DNA of 64,000 nucleotides from Arsenophonus sp048493715 (GTDB lineage: Bacteria > Pseudomonadota > Gammaproteobacteria > Enterobacterales > Enterobacteriaceae), in NCBI GenBank assembly GCA_048493715.1, contig JBGDCZ010000003.1, positions 1 to 64,000 on the forward strand. Direction: 5' to 3'. The translations under genes and the position numbers were made by a program. Of the stretch, positions 39,149-48,244 are shown one piece after another. The notes below the pieces were generated by a model. That model did no database searches, had not been told where the DNA came from, and was given only the letters and a program-made list of their open reading frames with translations. The first letter of the stretch is position 1, and the number at the start of each line of letters is the position of its first letter.

Positions 39149-39893
39149 CACAATTTCTACAATTATTTATGAACATCCATTAAATGAAAAAATGCGCTCG
39201 TGGCTGCGCATGGAGTGCTTACTTCAACAACTTATTGACTTAAAAAATATTAACTCATTAACCACTGGGTTAGCTTTTTTTCGTGCCGTTGCTGAATTAA
39301 TCGAAGTATTAGATCGTAGCGATTTTCGTGCCGACATTATAAAGGAATTAGATAAACAAAAAAATAAACTTAATCAATGGTGCAGTGATCCCAAGGCAGA
39401 TAAAACGCTTATTAAAAACCTACTAAATGAAATCCAACAAAATCTCACTTTATTAAGAGAAGCGCCACGAATTGGTCAACACTTACGACAAGATAAAGTT
39501 ATCAGTATTGCTCGCCAACGCTTAAGTATACCCGGTGGTTGTTGTAGCTTTGATTTGCCTGCACTACATTTATGGTTAAATACAGATAAAAAAGAAATAG
39601 ATACTAGAATTAACTTCTGGATTGACGGTATCGTACCGTTAAGTTCTGCTTTAAGTATGCTATTAAGTCTGATTCGTAAGTCTAATACATTTACCACTCA
39701 AAAGAGTTGTAATGGCTTCTATCAAGGCAGTGTAGAAAATACGGATTTAATCCGAATAAAATTACCTATCAATCTATCCCTATATCCACAGATTTCCGGA
39801 CACAAAACACGTTTTGCTATCCGCTTCTTATATGAATACAGCGAAAATGGTATTGTACCTGATGAATTACCATTCAAATTAGCCTGTTGTTAG
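39141..39893 (+). CDS. zapD: Cell division protein ZapD
   Basis: FtsZ-crosslinking protein (DUF1342/YacF) of 250 residues, close to E. coli's 247. It has the family features IIYEHPLNEKMRSWLRME at the start and SIPGGCCSFDLPALHLWL in the middle. It lies in the coaE-zapD-yacG run, overlapping coaE and followed 8 bp later by yacG. Confidence 0.96.
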   Translation: MSNTISTIIYEHPLNEKMRSWLRMECLLQQLIDLKNINSLTTGLAFFRAVAELIEVLDRSDFRADIIKELDKQKNKLNQWCSDPKADKTLIKNLLNEIQQNLTLLREAPRIGQHLRQDKVISIARQRLSIPGGCCSFDLPALHLWLNTDKKEIDTRINFWIDGIVPLSSALSMLLSLIRKSNTFTTQKSCNGFYQGSVENTDLIRIKLPINLSLYPQISGHKTRFAIRFLYEYSENGIVPDELPFKLACC

Positions 39894-39901
39894 GAGTCAC
39901 T

Positions 39902-40114
39902 ATGTCTGATGAGCCCACGGTAAAATGTCCTACTTGTCATAAAATTGTTATTTGGCAAGATAGTAGTCCTTATCGCCCTTTTTGTAGCAAACGTTGTCAA
40001 TTAATTGATCTTGGTGAATGGGCTAGTGAGGAAAAAAGGATCTCCAGCCAGCGAAATATTTCTGAAATAGATGATTGGAGTGAAATCTCCGATGATCCTA
40101 ATACTAAAAAATAA
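39902..40114 (+). CDS. yacG: DNA gyrase inhibitor / zinc-binding protein YacG
   Basis: Small (70 residues) protein with one zinc site made of CPTCHK and FCSKRCQLIDLGEWA. It inhibits gyrase by binding GyrB. The ATG at 39902 is chosen because TAGGAGTCACT precedes it; an upstream TTG start would add five unconserved residues. Confidence 0.95.
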   Translation: MSDEPTVKCPTCHKIVIWQDSSPYRPFCSKRCQLIDLGEWASEEKRISSQRNISEIDDWSEISDDPNTKK

Positions 40115-40190
40115 ATTTAAAATCAAAGACCAAACGATTTTATCTATACCATTATATAGCTCTTGCTTTAAAAAAATTTAACAAACCTAT

Positions 40191-40625
40191 TTATACTAAC
40201 TTATCCGTCTGCTCTATAAATCGAATCACGTTATTGATTAGCATATCAACAATTACACGGTTCGCAGGTGGAAATTCTTCCACTACCAGTGATTTCTGTA
40301 AAAGCCAGCGTGAAGATTGGCCTTCTTTGCCATATGGTTGGTAATCCCATTGCTCCACGAGAAAAAAATGCAACCTTATTATACTACGGTCGGCAAATTC
40401 ATGCTCGACAACACGTAACAATTGACTATTAATAACATCTATCCCGATCTCTTCTTTTAGCTCACGAGTCAGAGCTTCTACCGGTGTTTCGCCTATTTCT
40501 AATTTACCGCCGGGAAACTCCCAAAAACCGCCCATATGTGAATTAGCTGCCCGTTGGGTAATAAAAATTTCTTGTTGCGCATTTCTAATAATGCCTACCG
40601 CAATATTTAATTGTTTTTTTTCCAT
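40191..40625 (-). CDS. mutT: 8-oxo-dGTP diphosphatase MutT
   Basis: Nudix hydrolase that removes 8-oxo-dGTP from the nucleotide pool. The Nudix box is complete: GGKLEIGETPVEAL followed by TRELKEEIGIDV near residue 40. The length is 144, against 129 in E. coli; the extra residues are at the C-terminus. It is convergent with yacG and lies 83 bp downstream of secA. Confidence 0.94.
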   Translation of the reverse strand: MEKKQLNIAVGIIRNAQQEIFITQRAANSHMGGFWEFPGGKLEIGETPVEALTRELKEEIGIDVINSQLLRVVEHEFADRSIIRLHFFLVEQWDYQPYGKEGQSSRWLLQKSLVVEEFPPANRVIVDMLINNVIRFIEQTDKLV

Positions 40626-40660
40626 AAAAATAATTTAATCACTTTTCAAATCATACAATA

Positions 40661-40688
40661 AAAGAGCGGATTTATTCTCCGCTTTTTA
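40661..40688 (-). terminator. Hairpin between secA and mutT
   Basis: AGCGGA (40665-40670) pairs with TCCGCT (40678-40683), with T-rich sequence on the minus-strand side and T after the stem on the plus-strand side. It may attenuate transcription from secA into mutT or work in both directions. Confidence 0.65.
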
Positions 40689-40708
40689 ATTGATTTAACA
40701 ACCAAATT

Positions 40709-43420
40709 TTAGCCTAAACTACCATGGCAATGCTTATATTTCTTACCTGAGCCACAAGGGCAAGATTCATTTCGACCAATTTTATGGCCTTGGGTTGCTA
40801 TTTGAGCTTCTATTTTTGACATCAATGCTTCATTTTCAATTTCATGGCTAAGATGTTGCTTTCTCATCAGACGCTCTGCTCCTTCACGCCTTTGTTGATC
40901 GAGTATAGCGACTTCCTCTGGTACTCGAACTTCGACTTTGCTTAATGTACTAATTACTTCATATTTCAGTGTTTCTAACATATTAGCAAACATACCAAAA
41001 GATTCGCGTTTATATTCTTGTTTTGGATCTCTTTGGGCATAGCCGCGCAAATGAATACCCTGACGCAAATAATCCATTGCAGCTAAATGCTCTTTCCATA
41101 ACGTATCTAGAGTTTGTAACATGATGCCCTTCTCAAAATTACGCATCATCTCACTACCAACAATTTCTTCCTTTTCTTTATAGGCAGCAATCGCTTTTGC
41201 AAGAATACGTTCACGCAAAGTTTCTTCATGCAATTCAGGCTCTTTATCCAACCACTCCTGAATAGGGAGTTCTAAATTAAAATCATTGCTTAATCGTTTC
41301 TGTAATCCATCAATATCCCACATTTCTTCCAATGATTGAGGGGGGATATAAGCATCAATAGTTGTAGTTATAACATCTTCACGAATACTATCAATTGTTT
41401 CACTAACATCACCACCATCCAATAAATCATTGCGCTGTGAATAGATAGCCCGACGCTGATCATTAGCAACATCATCATATTCTAAAAGCTGTTTACGAAT
41501 ATCAAAGTTACGGCTTTCCACCTTTCGCTGTGCATTAGCAATTGCTTTCGTTACCCAAGGATGTTCAATAGCTTCACCAGGTTTCATACCCAATTTACGC
41601 ATCATTCCTGCAACTCGATCTGAGGCAAAAATACGCATTAAGGAATCTTCCATTGAAAGATAAAAACGTGATGAACCAGGATCACCTTGACGTCCAGAAC
41701 GCCCGCGTAATTGATTATCTATACGACGAGACTCATGGCGTTCTGTACCAATGATATGCAAACCACCAGCTGCAATTACCGCCTCATGCCGTTTTTGCCA
41801 TACAGCCTTAATCTTATCAATTTGTTTCTGACTGGGATCCTCTAGTTTGTTTATTTCCGCCTGCCAGCTACCACCTAGTACAATATCTGTACCTCGGCCG
41901 GCCATATTAGTCGCAATAGTAACTGAACCGGCCTGGCCTGCTTCAGCAATAATATCCGCTTCCATCGCATGAAACTTAGCATTCAAAACATTATGCGCAA
42001 TTTTGGCTTTGGTTAATTCCCGAGAAATCAGCTCTGATTTTTCGATTGAAATAGTACCCACTAAAACAGGTTGTCCTCTACTAGTACGGTCACGAATATC
42101 ATCGATAATGGCAGCAAATTTATCCGCCTCAGTCATATAAACTAAATCAGGTAAATCATTACGGATCATTGGACGATTGGTTGGAATAACAATGGTGTCC
42201 AACTTATAGATAGATCTAAATTCGAAAGCTTCTGTATCAGCGGTACCAGTCATACCTGCAAGTTTTTCGTATAGACGAAAATAGTTTTGGAAGGTAATCG
42301 ATGCTAATGTCTGATTCTCATTTTGAATTTCAACACCTTCTTTTGCCTCAACGGCTTGATGCAATCCATCAGACCAACGACGGCCTTCCATTGTACGACC
42401 GGTATGTTCATCAACAATAATAATCTGACCATCTTTTAAAATATAATCTACATCTCGATTAAAAAGGGCATGAGCGCGTAGGGCTGCCATGACATGGTGC
42501 ATAAGAATAATATTTGAAGGAGAATAAAGCGATTCCCCCTCTTCCATTAAATTCGCTTTTGCTAATAATTGTTCAATTAGTTCTAATCCTCGCTCTGTCA
42601 ACGTAACTTGACGTGATTTTTCATCAATAGAAAAATGTCCTTCACCTTGAAAAGTACCTGAATCTTCCTTTTCTTGCTGCTTTAAATGAGGGATTAATTT
42701 ATCCACTTTTTTGTACAGATCTGAGCTATCTTCTGCCGGCCCTGAAATAATTAACGGAGTACGAGCTTCATCAATTAAAATAGAATCAACCTCATCGACT
42801 AACACATAATGAAGTTTACGCTGTACACGCTCTTCTGGACTAAAGACCATATTGTCACGCAGATAATCAAAACCATATTCATTGTTAGTACCATAGGTAA
42901 TATCCGCTGCGTAGGCTTCACGTTTCATAGCAGCAGGCATACCAGGTAAATTTATTCCCACAGTCATACCAAGAAATTCAAACAGTAGCCGATTATTCTC
43001 TGCATCACGTTTTGCCAAGTAGTCGTTAACTGTAACAATATGGACACCCTTACCCGTTAAAGCATTTAAATATGCAGGCAAAGTGGATGTTAATGTCTTC
43101 CCTTCACCAGTACGCATTTCTGCAATACAACGTTCATTAAGTACCATACCGCCCAGTAACTGAACATCAAAATGCCGCATATTAAATACACGTTTACTAG
43201 CTTCACGAACTGTTGCAAACGCTTCCGGGATCAAATCATCTAACGTTGCTCCCGATTTAAGGCGCTGTCGAAACTCATCTGTTTTCGCTTTAAGTTGTTC
43301 ATTGGATAATTTTTCGAATTCAGACTCTAACTGATTAATGATATCAACAAATTTACCTAAACGACGTAAAGTACGATCATTACGACTACCAAAAATTTTT
43401 GTTAGTAACTTAGTTAACAT
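40709..43420 (-). CDS. secA: Preprotein translocase ATPase SecA
   Basis: Motor of the Sec export channel. Walker A is MRTGEGKTLTSTLP near residue 105, the DEAD-box-like VDEVDSILIDEARTPLIISG follows near 208, the second helicase domain has TNMAGRGTDIVLGG near 508, and the C-terminal zinc site is CPCGSGKKYKHCHG. The length is 903, against 901. It follows secM by 134 bp, the spacing expected for arrest-controlled exposure of its ribosome site. Confidence 0.98.
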   Translation of the reverse strand: MLTKLLTKIFGSRNDRTLRRLGKFVDIINQLESEFEKLSNEQLKAKTDEFRQRLKSGATLDDLIPEAFATVREASKRVFNMRHFDVQLLGGMVLNERCIAEMRTGEGKTLTSTLPAYLNALTGKGVHIVTVNDYLAKRDAENNRLLFEFLGMTVGINLPGMPAAMKREAYAADITYGTNNEYGFDYLRDNMVFSPEERVQRKLHYVLVDEVDSILIDEARTPLIISGPAEDSSDLYKKVDKLIPHLKQQEKEDSGTFQGEGHFSIDEKSRQVTLTERGLELIEQLLAKANLMEEGESLYSPSNIILMHHVMAALRAHALFNRDVDYILKDGQIIIVDEHTGRTMEGRRWSDGLHQAVEAKEGVEIQNENQTLASITFQNYFRLYEKLAGMTGTADTEAFEFRSIYKLDTIVIPTNRPMIRNDLPDLVYMTEADKFAAIIDDIRDRTSRGQPVLVGTISIEKSELISRELTKAKIAHNVLNAKFHAMEADIIAEAGQAGSVTIATNMAGRGTDIVLGGSWQAEINKLEDPSQKQIDKIKAVWQKRHEAVIAAGGLHIIGTERHESRRIDNQLRGRSGRQGDPGSSRFYLSMEDSLMRIFASDRVAGMMRKLGMKPGEAIEHPWVTKAIANAQRKVESRNFDIRKQLLEYDDVANDQRRAIYSQRNDLLDGGDVSETIDSIREDVITTTIDAYIPPQSLEEMWDIDGLQKRLSNDFNLELPIQEWLDKEPELHEETLRERILAKAIAAYKEKEEIVGSEMMRNFEKGIMLQTLDTLWKEHLAAMDYLRQGIHLRGYAQRDPKQEYKRESFGMFANMLETLKYEVISTLSKVEVRVPEEVAILDQQRREGAERLMRKQHLSHEIENEALMSKIEAQIATQGHKIGRNESCPCGSGKKYKHCHGSLG

Positions 43421-43554
43421 AAATATTTTTTCTCAATCAAGGCAACAATTTTGTCAGAAACGGCCTATATTATCTAATTTCAACCAATATAATTAATATG
43501 TTTAGTTGAACAATGGTCGGGATAAAAATCAATTAAAAGTTTATGAGATTTGCG

Positions 43555-44058
43555 TTAAGGTCCGGCTCGAATACCCTGACCCCAAGCAACCCATAGGGCA
43601 GTTTGGTAGGCGATATGGTAAAAAGAGTGTATTAATGCATAGCTAGAATTTTGCTCTTTCGGATAAAAAACACTTAAATCAACCATAGAGTAAAGAGTGT
43701 CGAGCATATTATACAGCGAAATATGCTTATTGCACACACTCAAATTTACGTCCAACCGCTTTTGCGTTTCTGGAGTTGAAAAAACAAAAGTCAGTTGACG
43801 GATCATATTTCGTAAAGCATGCTGGTGCCAATAATTGGTGCCATAAGCATAAAAAATACGATACTTACTAACAGCTAGCAGATGATCAAACTCTAAATTT
43901 TGCTGATAATGTGGTAATAACTGGCTAGTATGTGACAAATTTTCTGTCACTTTTGCTAAAGTTGTAGGTATACCAATACCTGCCGTCACAATTCCTAACA
44001 ACAGGTGCGGCCAAAAATACCGTTTACCAAATTGTCGCCAGAGATCTAATATATTCAT
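43555..44058 (-). CDS. secM: SecM, secretion monitor with arrest peptide
   Basis: Exported peptide that stalls its own ribosome to raise secA translation when export is slow. The N-terminus keeps LWRQFGKRYFWPHLLLGIV, a long signal peptide like E. coli, and NYWHQHALRNMIRQLTF matches the middle. The arrest sequence is YQTALWVAWGQGIRAGP. Relative to E. coli, Phe150 is Tyr and Ile156 is Val, while Trp155, Gly161, Ile162, Arg163, Ala164, Gly165 and Pro166 are kept. The stop codon follows Pro166 directly, whereas E. coli has four more residues. Overall length is 167. Confidence 0.95.
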   Translation of the reverse strand: MNILDLWRQFGKRYFWPHLLLGIVTAGIGIPTTLAKVTENLSHTSQLLPHYQQNLEFDHLLAVSKYRIFYAYGTNYWHQHALRNMIRQLTFVFSTPETQKRLDVNLSVCNKHISLYNMLDTLYSMVDLSVFYPKEQNSSYALIHSFYHIAYQTALWVAWGQGIRAGP

Positions 44059-44090
44059 TGAAATTATATAATATAAGACTTGGAGTAAAA

Positions 44091-44609
44091 ATGCGTGATA
44101 GTTACCCCCAATCTTTAGCTATTTTATTAAAAGAAAGTAAATTTGATTCAAATACCTTACAAACCATTCAAAAACGCGCACAAGCTTTAATTAAACTCAA
44201 CCATACTGTGTTAAGTTTACTACCTAGCGAATTAAAGGCTTGGTGTCGAGTCGCTAATTATCGTCAACATATTCTTATTCTAGAAGTTACCAATGCTAGC
44301 CGAAAAACTAGACTAAATTATGAACTTCCTACGCTACTTTCAACATTACGTGACACTATTTTACCATCTTTATCTTCAATCAACATAATGATTAATCCAT
44401 CACTATCAGCTAAAAATTCAAAAAATTGCTTATCAATTCAGCAAATAGCCATAAAACCAACTCAACAAATAATAAGTAAGCTAAACGAAGAAAGCGCAAA
44501 AACAATTCGTAACCTAGCCAAAAGAAGTCCAAAAAAGCTAAAGGAAAAATTAGAGCGGCTAGCTGCATTGGCCGGAAAGAGTGCCAAAACAACCAGCAAC
44601 AAAGATTAA
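44091..44609 (+). CDS. DUF721 / DciA-like protein
   Basis: A 172-residue basic protein, divergent from secM and convergent with lpxC. The ATG at 44091 has GGAG 6 nt upstream. The N-terminal half has the DUF721 pattern: LIKLNHTVLSLLPSELKAWC, then ILILEVTNASRKTRLNYELP and LLSTLRDTILPSLSSINIMI. The C-terminal half is a Lys/Arg/Ala-rich helix. Known: DUF721 proteins of the DciA type help load the replicative helicase in bacteria without DnaC. Inferred by pattern and by its place between secM and lpxC; I have not been able to check whether DnaC is also present. Confidence 0.7.
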   Translation: MRDSYPQSLAILLKESKFDSNTLQTIQKRAQALIKLNHTVLSLLPSELKAWCRVANYRQHILILEVTNASRKTRLNYELPTLLSTLRDTILPSLSSINIMINPSLSAKNSKNCLSIQQIAIKPTQQIISKLNEESAKTIRNLAKRSPKKLKEKLERLAALAGKSAKTTSNKD

Positions 44610-44702
44610 GGTTGAGTAAAAAACATCAACGAAAGTAATGTAAGAGATAGAATAATCCACTGACGTATCATAAATAGAATATCCTTCTTAAAAGAATACA
44701 TC

Positions 44703-45620
44703 TTAGATTATTATTGTCGAAGGTGCTGTAAATGCAACAGGCATTTCAGATTCATCCTCGAACGTCACCATATCCCAAGCAGATTCGGTCGCTAAAACAG
44801 CTTGTAATAATTTGTTATTCAATGCATGACCTGATTTATAGGCAGTAAAAGCACCAATAATATTATAACCACACATAAATAAATCACCAATAGCATCTAA
44901 CGTTTTATGGCGAACAAATTCATCTTCAAAACGTAAACCATCTTCATTCAATACACGATAATCATCGACAACAATCGCGCAATCAAAACTACCGCCCAGA
45001 CATAATCCTTTGGATTGTAAGTATTCAATATCACGCATGAAGCCAAATGTACGCGCACGGCTAATATCTCTAACAAAAGATTTTGCCGAAAAATCAAGTT
45101 TATAACGCTGGGTACTGCTATTAATAGCAAGATGATTGAAATCGATAGTGAAATCCAAGCTAAATCCGTTATAAGGTGCTAATTCAGCCCATTTATCGCC
45201 ATCTGTAACTCGGACACTTTCTTTAATACGAAGAAACTTCTTGGCGCTATTTAACTCTTCAATACCTGCATCTAACAATAAAAATACAAAAGGTGCAGCA
45301 CTTCCATCCATTATTGGAATCTCTGGTGCATCTACCTCAACAATAATATTGTCAATTCCCAGCCCTGCCAATGCAGCATTCAGATGTTCTACCGTCGAAA
45401 TACGTACATCATCTTCATTGACCAAGCAGGTACATAGTATGGTATCACGTACAGATTTTGCCTCAGCCGGGAAATCTACCGGTGGGTTTAAATCTGTACG
45501 ACGGTAGATGACCCCGGTATTTGCCGGTGCTGGACGTAATGCTAAAGTGACTTTTTTGCCAGTATGCAAACCGACTCCCGTCGCTTGAACAATACGTTTT
45601 AGTGTCCTTTGTTTGATCAT
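44703..45620 (-). CDS. lpxC: UDP-3-O-acyl-N-acetylglucosamine deacetylase
   Basis: Zinc enzyme for the committed step of lipid A synthesis. Zinc ligands are His in STVEHLNAALAGLGIDN and His/Asp in VRHKTLDAIGDL; the catalytic His is in YKSGHALNNKLL. The length of 305 equals E. coli, with the start MIKQRTLKRIVQATG. Its presence indicates that an LPS outer membrane is still made. It is the last gene of the division cluster, 97 bp after ftsZ. Confidence 0.98.
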   Translation of the reverse strand: MIKQRTLKRIVQATGVGLHTGKKVTLALRPAPANTGVIYRRTDLNPPVDFPAEAKSVRDTILCTCLVNEDDVRISTVEHLNAALAGLGIDNIIVEVDAPEIPIMDGSAAPFVFLLLDAGIEELNSAKKFLRIKESVRVTDGDKWAELAPYNGFSLDFTIDFNHLAINSSTQRYKLDFSAKSFVRDISRARTFGFMRDIEYLQSKGLCLGGSFDCAIVVDDYRVLNEDGLRFEDEFVRHKTLDAIGDLFMCGYNIIGAFTAYKSGHALNNKLLQAVLATESAWDMVTFEDESEMPVAFTAPSTIII

Positions 45621-45643
45621 CATTTTTTCTCACATCGTTATCC

Positions 45644-45678
45644 GTCTTGCTAAATCCTCACTCAAGGATTAGCAAGAC
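45644..45678. repeat. Inverted repeat between ftsZ and lpxC
   Basis: GTCTTGCTAAATCC (45644-45657) faces GGATTAGCAAGAC (45666-45678) with one extra base in the left arm and an 8-nt loop. It has no T-tract on either side. It could be a processing site, attenuator or protein site upstream of lpxC. Confidence 0.7.
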
Positions 45679-45717
45679 ATTTTAGCACAAAAAGCAGAGA
45701 AACCAACCAATTGTTAA

Positions 45718-46884
45718 CTAATCAGCCTGTTTTCTTAAAAAAGCCGGAATGTCAAGGTAATCCGGCTCTTTATTTGATTGTATATTTTGTTCATTCACTA
45801 CTTTAGCGGCAGTTTTTTCCTCCGTTAACGGAGTCATACCTGGCATTGAACCTTGTATCTGCTGATAGCGCTGCTCGAGCGATGATTTTTGCGCTGCTTT
45901 GTTAGTAACCAAAGTGATTTCTGGCCGCTTATCCATACCAATTCCGGTCGCAACAACGGTCACACGCAACTCATCATTCATTTCAGGATCAAGTGAAGTA
46001 CCGATAACAACCGTCGCATTATCTGACGCAAATGCACGAATGGTATTACCCACTGTTTCAAATTCATCTAGTCGTAAATCAAAACCTGCGGTAATATTAA
46101 CCAATACACCACGAGCACCAGACAAATCGATATCTTCCAATAATGGGCTGGAAATTGCCATTTCAGCAGCCTCTTCAGCTCGATCTTCACCACGGGCAAT
46201 GCCTGATCCCATCATAGCATAACCCATTTCAGACATGACGGTACGAACATCAGCAAAATCCACGTTCATTAAACCTGGACGGGTAATAAGCTCAGCAATG
46301 CCCTGAACCGCGCCTTTAAGCACATCATTTGCTGCACCAAATGCATCTAGCAAGGAAATACCTCGTCCAAGCACTTTTAATAATTTATCATTCGGAATAG
46401 TAATCAATGAATCAACATGTTTAGAAAGCTCTGAGATCCCACTTTCAGCAAATGCCATACGTTTTTTACCTTCGAAGTTGAAAGGCTTGGTCACCACCAC
46501 TACCGTCAGTATACCAAGCTCTTTAGCAATTTCAGCTACCACAGGGGCTGCGCCGGTGCCCGTACCACCCCCCATACCAGCTGCAATAAAGACCATATCC
46601 GCCCCGTCAAGCGCATTGCGCAAGGCTTCACGATCTTCTTCAGCGGCATTACGACCGACTTCAGGATTCGCTCCTGCTCCCAAGCCTTTTGTAATACCAT
46701 TGCCGATCTGAATAATTTGTCCGACTGCTGTTTTACGTAATGCCTGAGCATCGGTATTAACAGCAAAGAATTCAACACCTTCGATGCGTTCACGCACCAT
46801 GTGTTCAACGGCATTGCCACCGCCACCCCCAACGCCGATGACCTTAATCACCGCGTCATTGGTTAATTCCATTGGTTCAAACAT
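45718..46884 (-). CDS. ftsZ: Cell division GTPase FtsZ
   Basis: Tubulin-like GTPase that forms the Z ring. The tubulin signature GGGTGTGAAPVVAEIAKE lies near residue 106, GVGGGGGNAVEHM near 18, and the T7 loop contains NVDFADVRTVM. The C-terminal peptide DYLDIPAFLRKQAD, which binds FtsA, ZipA and others, is intact. The length is 388, against 383; the extra residues are in the variable linker. Confidence 0.98.
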   Translation of the reverse strand: MFEPMELTNDAVIKVIGVGGGGGNAVEHMVRERIEGVEFFAVNTDAQALRKTAVGQIIQIGNGITKGLGAGANPEVGRNAAEEDREALRNALDGADMVFIAAGMGGGTGTGAAPVVAEIAKELGILTVVVVTKPFNFEGKKRMAFAESGISELSKHVDSLITIPNDKLLKVLGRGISLLDAFGAANDVLKGAVQGIAELITRPGLMNVDFADVRTVMSEMGYAMMGSGIARGEDRAEEAAEMAISSPLLEDIDLSGARGVLVNITAGFDLRLDEFETVGNTIRAFASDNATVVIGTSLDPEMNDELRVTVVATGIGMDKRPEITLVTNKAAQKSSLEQRYQQIQGSMPGMTPLTEEKTAAKVVNEQNIQSNKEPDYLDIPAFLRKQAD

Positions 46885-46938
46885 AATCTCTCTCCGTTTT
46901 GTGCCTTATATAGAAGCGAAGATTTGCTTCTTACAAAA

Positions 46939-48195
46939 TTAAAATTCTTTTCTCAGCCAACTAGTGATTTTATGAAACCAACTACTTACTGATGTACGCT
47001 TATCCATTTCAGCTTCATTCCCAAGGTGGGTCTGCTTGCCGTAATGCAGGAGCCCGACAGCCGTGGAGTAATAAGGCTCCTGTGCATAATCCGTTAAACC
47101 TGTTATATTTAATGGTTTACCGATGCGTACCTGAGTATGGAATACTCTTTGGGCACATTCGACTAGACCATCAATTTGAGCACCGCCTCCTGTTAAAACA
47201 ATACCCGCCGCCAGGTGATGTTTAACACCTTGCTGACATAATTGTTCTTGCAATTTCAAAATTTCATCATTTACTAAGTTTAGCAACTCTGTGTAACGTG
47301 GCTCGATAACTTCTGCTAAAGTTTGGTGCTGTAAACTTCTTGGTGGACGGCCACCTACACTTGGCACCTCAACATTTTCGTCTTTACTAACAATAGTACC
47401 TAATGCGCAACCATGGCGAACTTTTATTGTTTCCGCATCGCTGGGAGGGGTGCCGAATGCATAAGCGATATCACTAGTCACCACATTACCAGCATAGGGT
47501 ATAACCTTGGTATGACGCAGTGCGCCGCCAGTATAGACCGCTATATCCATCGTTCCACCACCGATATCAACGACGCATACCCCCAGTTCACGCTCATCTT
47601 CTGTTAAAACAGAATAACTTGAAGCTAAACCAGCAAAAATTAATTGATCCACTTTCAAACCACAGCGTTCAACTACCTTCACAATATTTTTGGCCATATC
47701 ATTATGGCAAGTAATAAGATGTACCTTGGCTTGCATACGCACACCCGAAAGCCCTACCGGATTTTTAATACCTTCTTGATAATCAATAGCATATTCTTGC
47801 GGAATAACATGTAAAATTCTATGCTCATCCCGTACTCGGACAGATTTAGCCGTATGAACAACACTATCTACGTCATCTTGAGTAACTTCATCCTCAGAAA
47901 TAGGCACCATACCTATTTCATTCTGACAACTAACATGCTTGCCTGAAAGCGCAAGATAAACCGATGATATTTGGCAATCAGCCATTAATTCCGCTTGATC
48001 AATAGCTCGCTGCACACATTTAACGACAGATTCCAAATCATTCACGCCCCCTTTATCCATCCCTCGAGATGGACAATTACCGACACCAATAATATTTACG
48101 ATTCCATCAGGCAGAATTTCACCAACTAGCGCAGAAACCTTGGAAGTTCCAATCTCAAGACCAACTACTAATTTTCTGTCCGTCGTTTTAATCAT
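46939..48195 (-). CDS. ftsA: Cell division protein FtsA
   Basis: Actin-like ATPase that ties FtsZ to the membrane. It has the phosphate-1 loop VGLEIGTSKVSALVGE, phosphate-2 VVDIGGGTMDIAV and the adenosine motif VLTGGGAQIDGL. The C-terminal amphipathic helix (SWFHKITSWLRKEF) is present. The length is 418, against 420. Confidence 0.98.
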   Translation of the reverse strand: MIKTTDRKLVVGLEIGTSKVSALVGEILPDGIVNIIGVGNCPSRGMDKGGVNDLESVVKCVQRAIDQAELMADCQISSVYLALSGKHVSCQNEIGMVPISEDEVTQDDVDSVVHTAKSVRVRDEHRILHVIPQEYAIDYQEGIKNPVGLSGVRMQAKVHLITCHNDMAKNIVKVVERCGLKVDQLIFAGLASSYSVLTEDERELGVCVVDIGGGTMDIAVYTGGALRHTKVIPYAGNVVTSDIAYAFGTPPSDAETIKVRHGCALGTIVSKDENVEVPSVGGRPPRSLQHQTLAEVIEPRYTELLNLVNDEILKLQEQLCQQGVKHHLAAGIVLTGGGAQIDGLVECAQRVFHTQVRIGKPLNITGLTDYAQEPYYSTAVGLLHYGKQTHLGNEAEMDKRTSVSSWFHKITSWLRKEF

Positions 48196-48244
48196 CGTTA
48201 ATTTGCCTGTATCTGTTCAATCAGCAGTCTCAAACTACTTCAAT

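Noticed and set aside
46478..46832. Frames on both strands inside ftsZ
   Set aside because: Low-complexity Ala/Pro shadows of the glycine-rich ftsZ coding sequence.
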